Shown here one piece after another: positions 8,830-17,999 of a DNA stretch of 21,408 bases (position 1 is the stretch's first letter; the number at the start of each line of letters is the position of its first letter). Source of the stretch: Isoetes engelmannii (Eukaryota > Streptophyta > Lycopodiopsida > Isoetales > Isoetaceae). The stretch spans positions 1 through 21,408 of the forward strand of contig JAANSK020268714.1 in NCBI GenBank assembly GCA_011763485.2, written 5' to 3'. Made by a program: the position numbers and the translations under genes. The notes beneath the pieces are model-generated. The model had not been told where the DNA came from and did no database searches. It saw only the letters and a list, made by a program, of their open reading frames with translations.

Positions 8830-9411
8830 TTAGATATACCTCAAATGCAGAGCAGCGGCGTGACGTCTCTGCAACGCATCAATCCTTCTCAATTTGCGAA
8901 CCAGGATACCTCGGGCTAAATTCATGTGCACCCTTAAGGCATTCCTTTGCTCGGCATTAACATTAATGGTTTCCCATTCAACAGCAGCCAAGGCTTGCTC
9001 TAATGCATAAAAGAGGCTACCAAGATGTATCCTCAACACTCTGACTGCAGCAGCCATGCTCTCAGCAATAGTATTAATGGACACTACATTTTCTATGAGT
9101 TCACCCCCCACGTGTCCATGTTCAGCCTCAGGATTGGCAACCCTTGGATCAGGAAAGCCACTGGCAATCAGATGAGGTATGTCTGGCATGTGGGAAGCCA
9201 GGGGAACAGGCTGAGCAAGGCCTGGGCCATGTGGAGGAAATAGAGGGAGCAATTGAGTGGGACGAGCCATGGCCGGATGGGCAGCAGCATGCACGGGAAT
9301 AGGAGGAGGTGGACGAGATGGAGCACGGGACGTCACACCATCCTCACTACTGTCCGTGAGGTCTATGACCTCACGGACATACATGTGCCCATTGGCCTCC
9401 GGAACTGGCAT
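8830..9411 (-). CDS. Unknown 193-aa protein with SUMO-interaction-type motif
   Basis: This is the longest minus-strand frame with coding character in this region, and I do not recognise the family. Residues 12-25 read VREVIDLTDSSEDG, an ideal SUMO-interaction motif: a hydrophobic VIDLT core followed by Ser and acidic residues. Residues about 28-75 are Pro/Ala-rich and likely disordered. From about 105 to 193 the sequence looks helical and ends in an Arg-rich amphipathic segment (VRKLRRIDALQRR). The ATG at 9411 lies two bases after a TGCAG acceptor (9418-9414), so at least one upstream exon is likely. A GTATAT donor at 8839 near the end (AG|GTATAT) means the last residues and the stop could instead lie in an intron. 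A SUMO-dependent nuclear regulator would fit, but that is inference. Confidence 0.5.
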   Translation of the reverse strand: MPVPEANGHMYVREVIDLTDSSEDGVTSRAPSRPPPPIPVHAAAHPAMARPTQLLPLFPPHGPGLAQPVPLASHMPDIPHLIASGFPDPRVANPEAEHGHVGGELIENVVSINTIAESMAAAVRVLRIHLGSLFYALEQALAAVEWETINVNAEQRNALRVHMNLARGILVRKLRRIDALQRRHAAALHLRYI

Positions 9412-9413
9412 AC

Positions 9414-10100
9414 CTGCACCTCAAAAAGACATGATATGCAAGTGGAAAATAAGAGGAAACAAGAAGTTCTGAGCAAACCACATGAACACCGAAATATTAA
9501 GACAACAAGCCACTATGAACCAAACAGATTACCACATGACCAAAAGAGAGAATGAACACAACCAATATGAAGCAAATTTCAGGTGCACAACACGAATTTC
9601 AGCCAACAAAGAAGCACAGCCTCCCCTTCTCATGACCACAAGTGCAAGCACCACACAAGAAAAGGAAGCCCTTTCCCTGCACTGCCAGCCTATGGCCTGT
9701 GAAACCAAACCTACCTGCTGTCTACCATCTGCTAAACATACCTCTTCAAGGATTTCTGGAACGAACTCACAAGCAAGGCTGCCCGCCTCAGCAATCCCAA
9801 ATCTGCAGTTTCAGGTTTTCAACACCGCAGCAAGGGAACACCCTTCTGCCACTGAAGAACAACAAGGGCAACGCAAAAAGGAGCAGCGCTCTAACAAGAT
9901 TCAAGATTCACCAGAAAACAACGACTACCAAGGAATCCGATGCACAAGAAACCAGCACCGAAAGCAAGGAGCATCGGAACCCTACATCCAGCATATATTC
10001 GGCTACATGCCAATGCATTCTCAGTTCCAGAAACGTGGAGGCCCAAGCCCAACACCTGTGCAAGCTCTGCCATGGTCGTTGCGTCCAAACCCTAAGGAAG
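9414..10100 (-). other. Probable leader intron of the SIM-protein gene
   Basis: On the minus strand this stretch is T-rich, has no long coding frame, and ends in a TGCAG acceptor just before the ATG at 9411. This is typical of plant 5'-UTR introns. The A-rich complement happens to lack stop codons and gives long plus-strand frames (9482-10207 and 9642-10235) with low-complexity, Gln/Lys/Pro/Ser-rich products; I judge these to be shadows. The donor was not fixed; CACAG|GTGTTG near 10055 is one candidate. Confidence 0.4.
10087..10095 (-). promoter_or_regulatory. Telo-box near the presumed 5' end of the SIM-protein gene
   Basis: AAACCCTAA (plus strand) is an exact telo-box, a motif frequent near transcription starts of plant translation-related and cell-cycle genes. 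A TTATAAAG TATA-like sequence on the minus strand lies further upstream near 10240. Both fit a minus-strand promoter here, by position only. Confidence 0.4.
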
Positions 10101-10239
10101 GAAATAAAAACCCCTGCGAACCATGCAAAAATCCAAACTCCAAGTCCACCATCAACAAAATACGGATTTCTATACGAATACCAATCTCAACCCTTCCACA
10201 ATCTTAATTTACAAGATACTCAATTGACATTTTGAGAGC

Positions 10240-11260
10240 TTTATAATGTAATCACAGTTTGTATTTTGAATACATATTATTATTATGTATATTGGCATAC
10301 ATTTTGTTATTATTTACACATTTGTTTGTCTATTTGTAATATAAAAGTAGGATTCATGTTATGTTATTGCTTTCTTTTATTCGTTCATTTATTATTTGCC
10401 ATAAGAGTGACTTCGATGCAAAGCATATATTCAATGGTCTGTGAGGCCATGGTAGATTCTCAAACTACTTGAGCCGGCAAGGCAACCTAACATAGAAGGT
10501 GTGCTGTAGGGGTATTTTCTACAACATATGGTATTCCATGTTCTTCGATGTACTAATTGATATTGTTTCATATCCCATAACCCATTTCCTTCTCATGTAG
10601 TTCCATTGCAACCTTTTCCTAAATATGAAGCTCATCTTATACAGAACCACCCCTAGGCTACACATTAAACCATTGTAAATACCATCCCACATATTAGGAA
10701 ATTGGATCATTGAATAAAATCCCCCCATACCCCCCAGTTGTTTATGTTGATATTCGTACAGGGCATCCATCAGTAGGCGAGGAACTCCACATACATATGT
10801 CCGTACATATTATGCCCAACAAGACGTCAACAACAAATTTTGCTTCAAAAAATGAGCTGAATAAGGGCAAAATTTCAAGGTGGTTGAAATTTCGTATCCC
10901 TAATTGGAAGGACAAAAAGTGCTTCTCTGCACTTTCACGTCCGCTTTTAGGATATCCACGTCCGCAACTGGACAAACGCTGTTGACGATGTACCCCCTAC
11001 TTTTGTTTTATATTTAATCTCCCATGTTACATAATACCTTCGGTTCTATATGCTCCATGCAAGTGTTAATCTAAAGATTTACATTTAGAGAATTTTTAAT
11101 CCCTTAATGTTTTAGTTCATCATCTTAAGATCCTTTATTTGATTCTCTATGTCATAGTACACTCCTTTATTTCATTATATGGTGCTAACATCTTTTCATA
11201 GTTTATTTTCACATTCTTTAGAGACTCAACTTCCTTCACAGCATAGTAGATTCTTTCATT
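10240..11260. other. AT-rich intergenic stretch without a convincing gene
   Basis: An 83-codon ATG-started frame on the minus strand (10770-10519) shows no motif I recognise and is unusually Met-rich. Around 10935-10975 the motif CACGTCCGC occurs twice. Nothing else is supported. Confidence 0.45.
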
Positions 11261-11263
11261 TTA

Positions 11264-11345
11264 GGGAAAATTACTTAAATGCCCTTATAGTTTGAGTATA
11301 TTATCAAAATGCCCTTGGTATTTTGTTTATTTCTCTAAATGCCTC
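11264..11345. repeat. Terminus-like repeat similar to the end of the 5723-6131 element
   Basis: GGGAAAATTACTTAAATGCC at 11264, followed by a TAGTTTGAG and an ATATTATCAAAATGCCC segment, matches in order and spacing the right end of the 5723-6131 element read on the minus strand. It may mark the left end of a related transposon containing the following tandem array; no matching right end was found. Confidence 0.4.
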
Positions 11346-11360
11346 TGGTCAACACAATAC

Positions 11361-11600
11361 AACCACATTCTAGCATATTTACGTAAATGCCCTCCAAATA
11401 TTAATGAATTTACCCTGGCAACCACATTCTAGCATATTTACTTAAATGCCCTCTAAATATTAACCAAATATTAATGAAGTTACCGTGACCACATTCTAGC
11501 ATATTTACTTAAATGCCCTCCAAATATTAATGAATTTACCCTGGTCACATTCTAGCATATTTACTTAAATGCCTCCAAATATTAATGAATTTACCCTGGC
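11361..11600. repeat. Four-copy tandem array, 57-67 bp unit
   Basis: Four units begin at about 11361, 11420, 11487 and 11543. Each contains CACATTCTAGCATATTTAC, then TTAAATGCC(C)TC, then CAAATATTAATGAATTTACC. The second unit carries an extra 10-bp CAAATATTAA-type insertion. Copies are 85-95% alike, so expansion was fairly recent. There is no coding potential. Confidence 0.9.
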
Positions 11601-11688
11601 GTACTGTGCACCTGGCACAAAATTTACCCTATCAGAAATTAACACTTAGCACAGAATGCAACCTACCTTGCTTCCACGTTAAGAGAAT

Positions 11689-11905
11689 GCGTTCCGGTAG
11701 GGTCAACGCCGCCTCCATGCACCGACATCATTTCCTCTGCCAGAAGGAGAGATGAGCATTCACTTATACAACGTCTTTGTGTTGTAGTGCTCCTCTACAA
11801 ACTGCTACGGGGCGACGTTGACCCTGCCCCGAATGCAGTGGAGATAGAGCATTCTCTTATACATAATGTTTTTGTGTTGTAGTGCTCCTCTACAAACTAC
11901 TACGG
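11689..11905. repeat. Inverted repeat interleaved with a tandem duplication
   Basis: A 25-26 bp arm at 11689-11713 (core AGGGTCAACGCCGCC) is inverted at 11811-11836 (core GGCGACGTTGACCCT). Overlapping this, a unit of about 63 bp at 11748-11810 (GAGCATTCACTTATAC through GTTGTAGTGCTCCTCTACAA) recurs at 11841-11905. Each unit holds a TACAAC/GTTGTA-type dyad, better preserved in the first. The function is unknown. Confidence 0.75.
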
Positions 11906-12059
11906 CTTTCTTTAAATGGAGCATATGCTCCTACCTCTTAATAATGTACGTTTAACTCGGAATGAAAAAGTAAATGCTTTATTGGACTTTTAGCTTTTGG
12001 CAACATCAATGCAAAGTTGTGCTCGTCTTTATGACAGGGCGTACTGTGTGGGCATATCA

Positions 12060-12520
12060 AGTGGTGTGCTGGAATTGCTGGATTTGATTCTCAATCCTCT
12101 TGCATGAGCAGCTGAGGTAATAAACCTAAGGAGATTTACAGAAACTAGCTGGCTATTAGCTATCAAGATCCATGATCTATGTGCAATAATTCCATATCCA
12201 AGATGTCTCCATTGATCTTCCAACTTGAAAACCTAACACTTTGCCAGTGCAAATTTGCGAGCATGTTTGTGCATACAACATGGAATTGTGCATAGTCTGT
12301 TAAACAGCAATATGTCCAATAGTTTCAAAGGGCTGCAAGTAAAATGCTGGGGTGATGCATTTCAACTGCTGGATTCGATTCTTAATAGACCCGATCAAGA
12401 CATCCCATCATCACAACTTAAATTTTCAGACAGTATATCATAGAGCAAATGCTATTGTCTTTAATTCATGTCCATAACCTGGCTATTAGCTATTAAGATT
12501 CATGATTCATATAAGTAATG
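12060..12520. repeat. Diverged segmental duplication
   Basis: GCTGGATTTGATTCTCAAT near 12077 recurs as GCTGGATTCGATTCTTAAT near 12368, and CTGGCTATTAGCTATCAAG near 12146 recurs as CTGGCTATTAGCTATTAAG near 12480. The two segments are in the same order about 300-330 bp apart. Small frames here encode nothing recognisable. The right part overlaps the expected 3' flank of the eS27 gene. Confidence 0.6.
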
Positions 12521-12723
12521 AATGATCCAAAAATGCAAGAGACAAGAGAAGACTGTGTATGGAATGACTACATAACTTAGATAGAAAATATAGGATTATC
12601 CAATACCAACATAGTTTGCAACCTGAATTTAAAACCTGAAAGGCCTACAAAATTCAAGGTCCATCCTTGTTTCAGTATCGTGCTCCAACTGAAAGGCCTG
12701 CATAATTGCTCAAGCTATCGCTT

Positions 12724-13214
12724 TTAATCGCCTTTTTTCCTGAAGGAGGAGCCCTCTGTCAACCTTGCTCGTCCTCCTGTTGGAGTGCATAAAACAGTTT
12801 GGCAGTTGCTGCATAAAACCACTGTTTGCGAATGGCTAAACACAGTGGTACTGCACACACACGTAACAGATCAAGAAAAAGGAGAAAATTATTGATAACT
12901 GATCTTAAACTAAAACTAAAACTCACATATTGAAGCAGCCCTGGCACTTAACATCCTGCCAAAATATAGCCACACATTAGGCAATCAATCAAACAAATGC
13001 AAGCCATGAATCTGACTATTGAGCCTACTTACATACCATGAAAAACGAATTAGGAGAAGGAACCAGGCGCTTTAACTTGTGCTTTCGTTTCTCCAACTCC
13101 GCAGGCGGGTGCAACAAATCAATGTCATTAGACAGAACCTAAAACAAACACGGCACGGTTTAGACGCACAAACTAGAGCTGTGAAAATACAGCGGAATGC
13201 AAACAACATACCAT
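12724..13214 (-). CDS. RPS27: 40S ribosomal protein eS27
   Basis: Four coding exons on the minus strand: 13214-13212 (ATG only), 13138-13037, 12955-12927 and 12850-12724 (ends GAT TAA). Introns of 73, 81 and 76 bp are all GT-AG. The product is 86 aa, the usual eS27 length. It begins [13 protein letters not shown], continues with a basic KRKHKLKR segment, and has the C4 zinc finger CQGC (39-42) and CSNC (58-61), followed by GGRARLTEG and RKKGD. eS27 sits on the small ribosomal subunit and takes part in rRNA maturation and translation. Placing the first intron directly after ATG is common in ribosomal protein genes. Oddity: residue 79 is Ser where most homologues have Cys (EGSSF). The gene is head-to-head with the NAD(P)H-hydrate dehydratase gene. 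Confidence 0.97.
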
Positions 13215-13414
13215 CTTTGAAGCTCCTTTTGCTCCGGTAAGCGCCGACGCCTTCGCAGCCGAAGAAGAGAAAGAGCTTCTGTATAAAAAACCCTAGGTTT
13301 TAACTCCGGTTATCAGCCATTCTAGGGCGTTGAAACGTGGCCCTAAAATTGGGCCCTAAAATTGTTTTAAGTATATAACCGGTCCCGTTATCACCAGGCC
13401 ATGTGAGCTTTCTG
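13215..13414. promoter_or_regulatory. Shared bidirectional promoter region
   Basis: Only 200 bp separate the two divergent start codons. For eS27 (minus) there is a pyrimidine-rich leader (CTCTTTCTCTTCTTCGG, about 13276-13260), a TTTTTTATAC TATA-like sequence at 13290-13281, and a telo-box AAACCCTA at 13288-13295. A site II element TGGGCC lies at 13350-13355 within a duplicated GGCCCTAAAATTG unit (about 13339-13364). For the plus-strand gene, TATATAA at 13372-13378 is a good TATA box. Site II plus telo-box is the known signature of plant ribosomal protein promoters. Confidence 0.75.
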
Positions 13415-16400
13415 ATGCTCGCTTCTAAGCTCAAATTTAGCCCCGTTTCAGTTTGCAAAATGAGCAGCGCTCTGGAGCTGTCTCATTTGCTGCAGTTCGT
13501 GGTGCCCAGCCTCTCACCTGAACGCCATAAAGGACAGGCAGGTTTGCACCTTGACAACCCAAATCTCTCCCTGAATCTTAAAAGCATTTTTAGAAACAAT
13601 TGATAGACCGAATTCTGATCTTGGGGACCTGATGCACGAATTTTCATATCTTTAGATTCCATTGCCCACGAATTGATGTATTTAAAACAAATCATATCTT
13701 ATGGACTATATATGCACTCACCTATGGATCATTTCTGAGATTAGGTGCACATAGCAAATTCCTATGCTGAAGGCAAATAAATGTATTGCATGTCATGAAA
13801 TACACCTGGATCCTTCCCTCTGTAGCATTATGGCATTGAGAGGCCTCCCTCCATACCAGTATGTTCTAGATGGAGGTTTTAAGCTAATTGCAGCAAGTAG
13901 GTGATAAAGAATGGGACCAAACTGCTTTCATGTTACTGAAAATATCATTGGCGGTTTGTTATGCATGGTGCGCTCGTTGGTCCTAATGTCCTTCTGGTCA
14001 AGATACCTATCAAGGATTACACACACTGAAGCGGAATATTTGGGTTTCATACTGTACATATTCTCATCTGGTTTTAATGGTACAACTAGCTGGGTTAGGC
14101 TATAGTCTTTTAGCTGTTCAGCTGGGCCCGTTGTAATCTGCAGAGGTCATGTGTTTCCACATTTACAAATGATTGCCAGCTTGTGAAGATAAAGAAGTTA
14201 GAGAATCTTACATGCACGCTTCATTGCTGGCAGGAAAAATTGCTGTGATAGGAGGATGTCGTGAGTATACAGGAGCGCCATATTTTTCAGCAATATCTGC
14301 ACTGAAAGTGGTCTGTATTTTGTTTTCCTTTATTCTTTTTGTATGAAATGTGTCATTATATTGTGCCCAGAAACTTCGCCAGGAGATTAGAAGCTTGCAT
14401 TGTTATAGATTGATATTGTAGAATAGTGATAGTATGCTTGCTCTTCATGACCAATTTGATTGCACTTATGCAAATCTTTACAATGTACATGGAATCAAGT
14501 AAAGCACAGACAAGGTCAGAAAAATTGCATGGAGGTCTCATCGTGGTTGATACCATCGGGGCTTCAGCAAGTCCTGAACTTACATATTCTTTCAAACACA
14601 TAACAAGATTTCATGATATTGGCATTCCGTTGAGTATGGACTTTGGCCTCTCTTTCACACCTTCAAACCCCAATTTGACAGTTTGGATCTATCCTCAGAA
14701 AGTATTTTCTGATGGTAACATTGCATTGATATGTAGGAGGCATGCATGTTTACGCATTATGATGTACGCATATTTGGATCCTGTTGTGCATGTGTTTGTG
14801 TGTGTGTGCTTTTGAGGGGTTCTGTATTATAAATGATAACTATTCTTCTTGTATGCAGGGTGCAGATTTGTCGCATGTGTTCTGTTCCAAGGGTGCAGGA
14901 ACTGTGATAAAGAGTTACAGTCCAGAATTGATTGTCCACCCTATTCTTGTAGAGTCTTATGATGGGGACGACGTTGAAGGCATTTTGGGCGAGTTCATGA
15001 AATGGTTGCCCCGATTTGACTGTCTTGTTATTGGCCCTGGGCTAGGTAGAGATCCATTGCTTCTGGTGGGTTGAATATAATTTGAATCTTTATCTTGGTT
15101 GCCTGCCCTATTTCTAAATTATTTTGATCTGCATGTTTTGTTGCAGAAAAGCCATTATACATGCCTTTTCAGATCTCTTATTCCAAAACTTATGATACAT
15201 TGTGTTGCAGGACTCTGTTTCCCAAATTATTTGCCAAGCTCGGAAAAAAAATGTCCCAATTGTGCTAGATGGGGTATGGACCTTTGCTTCCTAGGCAGCT
15301 TTCTAACTTTTACTCTCTGGGTGGCGCTAATATTATTGTGGATTTTAGGATGGGCTTTTTCTTGTGACCAATAATCCAGAGTTGGTATCTGGTTATGCAC
15401 TAGCCATTCTGACTCCAAATGTGAATGAACATAAAAGACTTGTTGAAAAGATTCTAGGAGAGGAGCATGGCAACAAAGAGTCAGATGCCTCAAAACAGTT
15501 AATGTCTTTAGCAGCCCGGTATGGGTACAATGGTTCTATATCCCATATTGTATTTTTCCAGGATGTTTGTAATTGATTATCTAAGGTTTTAGGCTAGGAG
15601 GAGTCACTATTGTGCAGAAAGGCGTGACAGACTTAATTAGTGATGGAAATACTGGTATATCCTTCTCTGCCAAAGAAATGGTGCAACTTGGAGGTCATAA
15701 GCGTTAGCAAGTCACTCACTCCTATGTTTCCATTGTCCAGTGTATGCCATGAGTTTGTTAGGTTCACCTAGACGGTGTGGAGGTCAGGGTGATGTTCTAT
15801 CTGGCAGGTTAGCTTGTTGGGTTCTTAATTCTCGGTGAGTGTTACATAATCTGAAAATGTGTACTACTTATGACAGCATAGCACTTTTTACTGCCTGGTC
15901 TAAGGCGTTTTTTTCAGAAGAGGAACGGAACAGAGGCAGTGACTTTCCAACTGCAATCAATAATATTTTGGAGAGAAGGTGTCTATTTTATCAATTGCTT
16001 GGAATTTATGCATATGTATTTTTTTTCAGTATACGTATACTGCATCTTGTAATCTAAAACCTTTTTACGTAGCTCATCAAACCCAGCTATGTTAGGTGGA
16101 ATTGCTGGTTCATTCTTGGTTAGAGCGGCGGCAGCAGAAGCATATGAAAAGCACAAGCGCAGTACATTAACTACTGATATCATCAATTGCCTTGGAACAA
16201 GGTCTTGCGCAACTTGCCAGCACGTATCCTTCTCAATAGTGTATTTAAAATTGTATGCGTTTCTGCAGTGCAACTTCTTTAGTTTGGGAACAAAATGTTG
16301 CAAGACTGTAGTATCGAGCTGTTGGATTTTGACATGCTATTGGTGGAAAATCAGACCACATTACACCAACTTGTCAAATTTCCATATGAGAAAGATAATC

Positions 16401-16492
16401 TAGCTACCAATCTAGAAGATCTGATTGTTTGTACTAATTATTCCTTTCTATTTTGCAGCATGGACAAGTATTTTCCCATTAGGGAAACTTGA
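13415..16492 (+). CDS. NAXD: ATP-dependent (S)-NAD(P)H-hydrate dehydratase
   Basis: Ten exons: 13415-13541, 14234-14310, 14859-15065, 15211-15273, 15349-15518, 15593-15654, 15741-15807, 15877-15978, 16073-16201 and 16459-16492. All junctions are GT-AG with matching phases; the product is 345 aa, close to plant homologues. The enzyme dehydrates damaged NADHX/NADPHX using ATP and belongs to the ribokinase-like YjeF-C family. Motifs: [13 protein letters not shown] then YTGAPYF (38-59), IGPGLGRDP (126-134), a DGDGL stretch (157-161), [11 protein letters not shown] (179-189), and GGQGDVLSG (249-257) with the catalytic Asp at 253. Exons 2-9 are firm. The start is ATG 13415 or ATG 13460; an in-frame stop lies upstream at 13376. 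The last exon ([10 protein letters not shown], stop 16490-16492) is the less certain part. Confidence 0.95.
14785..14809 (+). repeat. GT-rich microsatellite in intron 2 of the dehydratase gene
   Basis: A TGTGCATGTG then TTTGTGTGTGTGTG tract lies about 50 bp before the acceptor of exon 3. It is short and probably polymorphic. Confidence 0.7.
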
Positions 16493-17230
16493 TCCTCGAG
16501 GTATCTTGCCATGATTGGCAAAAGCAATAGAATTGTTGAGCAGCTTACAAGACATTGCACATCTCCATTTCCATGACACAACAGGGATTTGCAAATGGGT
16601 GGCTTACATTTTCAGCCTGTTTATCTGTCTCCTTAGTTGGACTGTAACAACTGCAACTAATTATTTTGTTTCCTTCTTGAAATGCTGGTTTACAGCGTTA
16701 TAAAATGACCTTGTTGAAGAACTGTCTTGCATCTTTAAGTGTGTTGAGGGCGGGCTATATTACTTGATTCTGAAAAACTTGCAAAAGATCCATCCTGGGG
16801 ACAGGTTAACAGTAAAGGGATAAGGTTTTGCTGGATTCGTACGTTGATGAGTGGAACTTAGTTTACTTTTAGCTTCGTGAAGGCTCCAACTGCTTTTGCA
16901 TGTGATATTCAACTGTTTGCTTGGAGTGGCCAGAAGCCTTTAACATTGGAGCATAATATCTTTTAATAACACCATCTCAGAATTGTACCAAGATATTCAC
17001 AGACAAGACGGATTAACTAAATTGCGGGATCTCTTGTTTAAAATTTCTTGATTGATCTTGTTGAATCAGAAGTTACAAGAATTCGTTCTCAAAACTGCAA
17101 ACTAAATGGATTTTGTCTGCAACAAACCAATCAATTTCATTATCAATCTTTTCGAAAGGATGATTCAGCTATATCATTCTGGCCGTCAGTATTTCTCTTA
17201 TTTCTCTTCTATGCCAGTGGCTCGATGATG
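16493..17230 (+). other. 3' flank of the dehydratase gene, no further gene seen
   Basis: Short frames (for example 16515-16703 and 17048-17251) have no recognisable motif and probably belong to the 3' UTR or downstream DNA. TATAAAATG-like and AT-rich stretches occur but no poly(A) signal can be assigned with confidence. Confidence 0.45.
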
Positions 17231-17369
17231 GCCACGGTGACTTCAGAGTAAAGTTACTCATCTATGCTTTTCAATCAGTGGCTGAGGGCAGCCATGTTGG
17301 CTCCAGAGTAAAGTTACTAACCTTGATTGAAAAAAGTTACCTGCCTTGATCGAAAAGCCACTGATTGAA
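17231..17369. repeat. Tandem copy plus perfect 14-bp inverted repeat
   Basis: CAGAGTAAAGTTACT occurs at about 17244 and again near 17307, each preceded by a GCCAyG and a related CTTC/CTCC segment. TTCAATCAGTGGCT at 17270-17283 is exactly inverted at 17356-17369 (AGCCACTGATTGAA). The structure could fold into a stem with a 72-nt loop. Confidence 0.75.
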
Positions 17370-17997
17370 GAAAGTAAAAAATATCCTTATATTTTAATGA
17401 GATTCACTCCTACCTCCTAGTTTTGATCATTTCTGGAAATGCCCTTAGTTAACATACAAGGTAATTTATATTCTTTATAACTGTTCAAATACCCTTAATA
17501 TTTACGTTAATTCCCCCAAATGCCCTTAAGTTTTCTGTTAATTTCCCAAATGTCATTGAGACTCGTAACGTGACATTTTTACAAAAATTCAATTATTTCA
17601 AATATCAAATACCCCCTTGAGATTGGACAAAATAATTCAATTGCCCTTTTGAAGTAAGGGATTGGCCACTTTATTGATTTCGCCTGACCATAAGAGAATC
17701 GTTACAACTTTGTGAAAGCAAATCAGTGGAGCAGATTGTTGAGAGCAAATCGATGCATATTGCAGATTCTGAGAGGAAAACCAATGGAGCAAAGGACGGT
17801 TCAATGCCTTCCTTTAAGGAACCGTCAATATAAATAGGCATTCTGCCAAAAAGGCACCATCGAATACGAATAAGGGCATTCCATAAAATACGAAGAAAGA
17901 GAGCGCATTTGGTGAAACTTAAAATTCTACAGAGCGATATACTCTGGGGTATCTAGTGCAATTCGCCAACATATAAAGGTATCTTATTGTCTTTCCC
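17370..17997. mobile_element. Possible second MITE-like element
   Basis: The left end (GAAAGTAAAAAATATCCTTAT) is loosely mirrored by the right end, which on the minus strand reads GGGAAAGACAATAAGATACC then TTTATAT (17997-17971). Just inside the left end AAATGCCCTTA-type units recur (17436, 17518), as in the elements near 6100 and 11264. The interior is non-coding. The arms are only about 70% alike, so this is tentative. Confidence 0.3.
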
Positions 17998-17999
17998 AA

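Noticed and set aside
9482-10207. 241-codon plus-strand open frame (and 197 codons at 9642-10235)
   Set aside because: Low-complexity, motif-free products opposite a T-rich stretch that ends in a splice acceptor; best explained as the complement of an intron.
10519-10770. 83-codon ATG-started minus-strand frame
   Set aside because: Unusual Met-rich composition, no homology I can recognise and no promoter or splice context.
11361-11600. Tandem array considered as a CRISPR array
   Set aside because: The repeats are contiguous, without unique spacers, and the genome is a plant's; an ordinary tandem repeat.
14426-14815. 129-codon plus-strand frame
   Set aside because: It lies within intron 2 of the dehydratase gene, whose flanking exons join in phase without it.
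15227-15493. 88-codon minus-strand frame
   Set aside because: Shadow of dehydratase exons 4 and 5 on the opposite strand.
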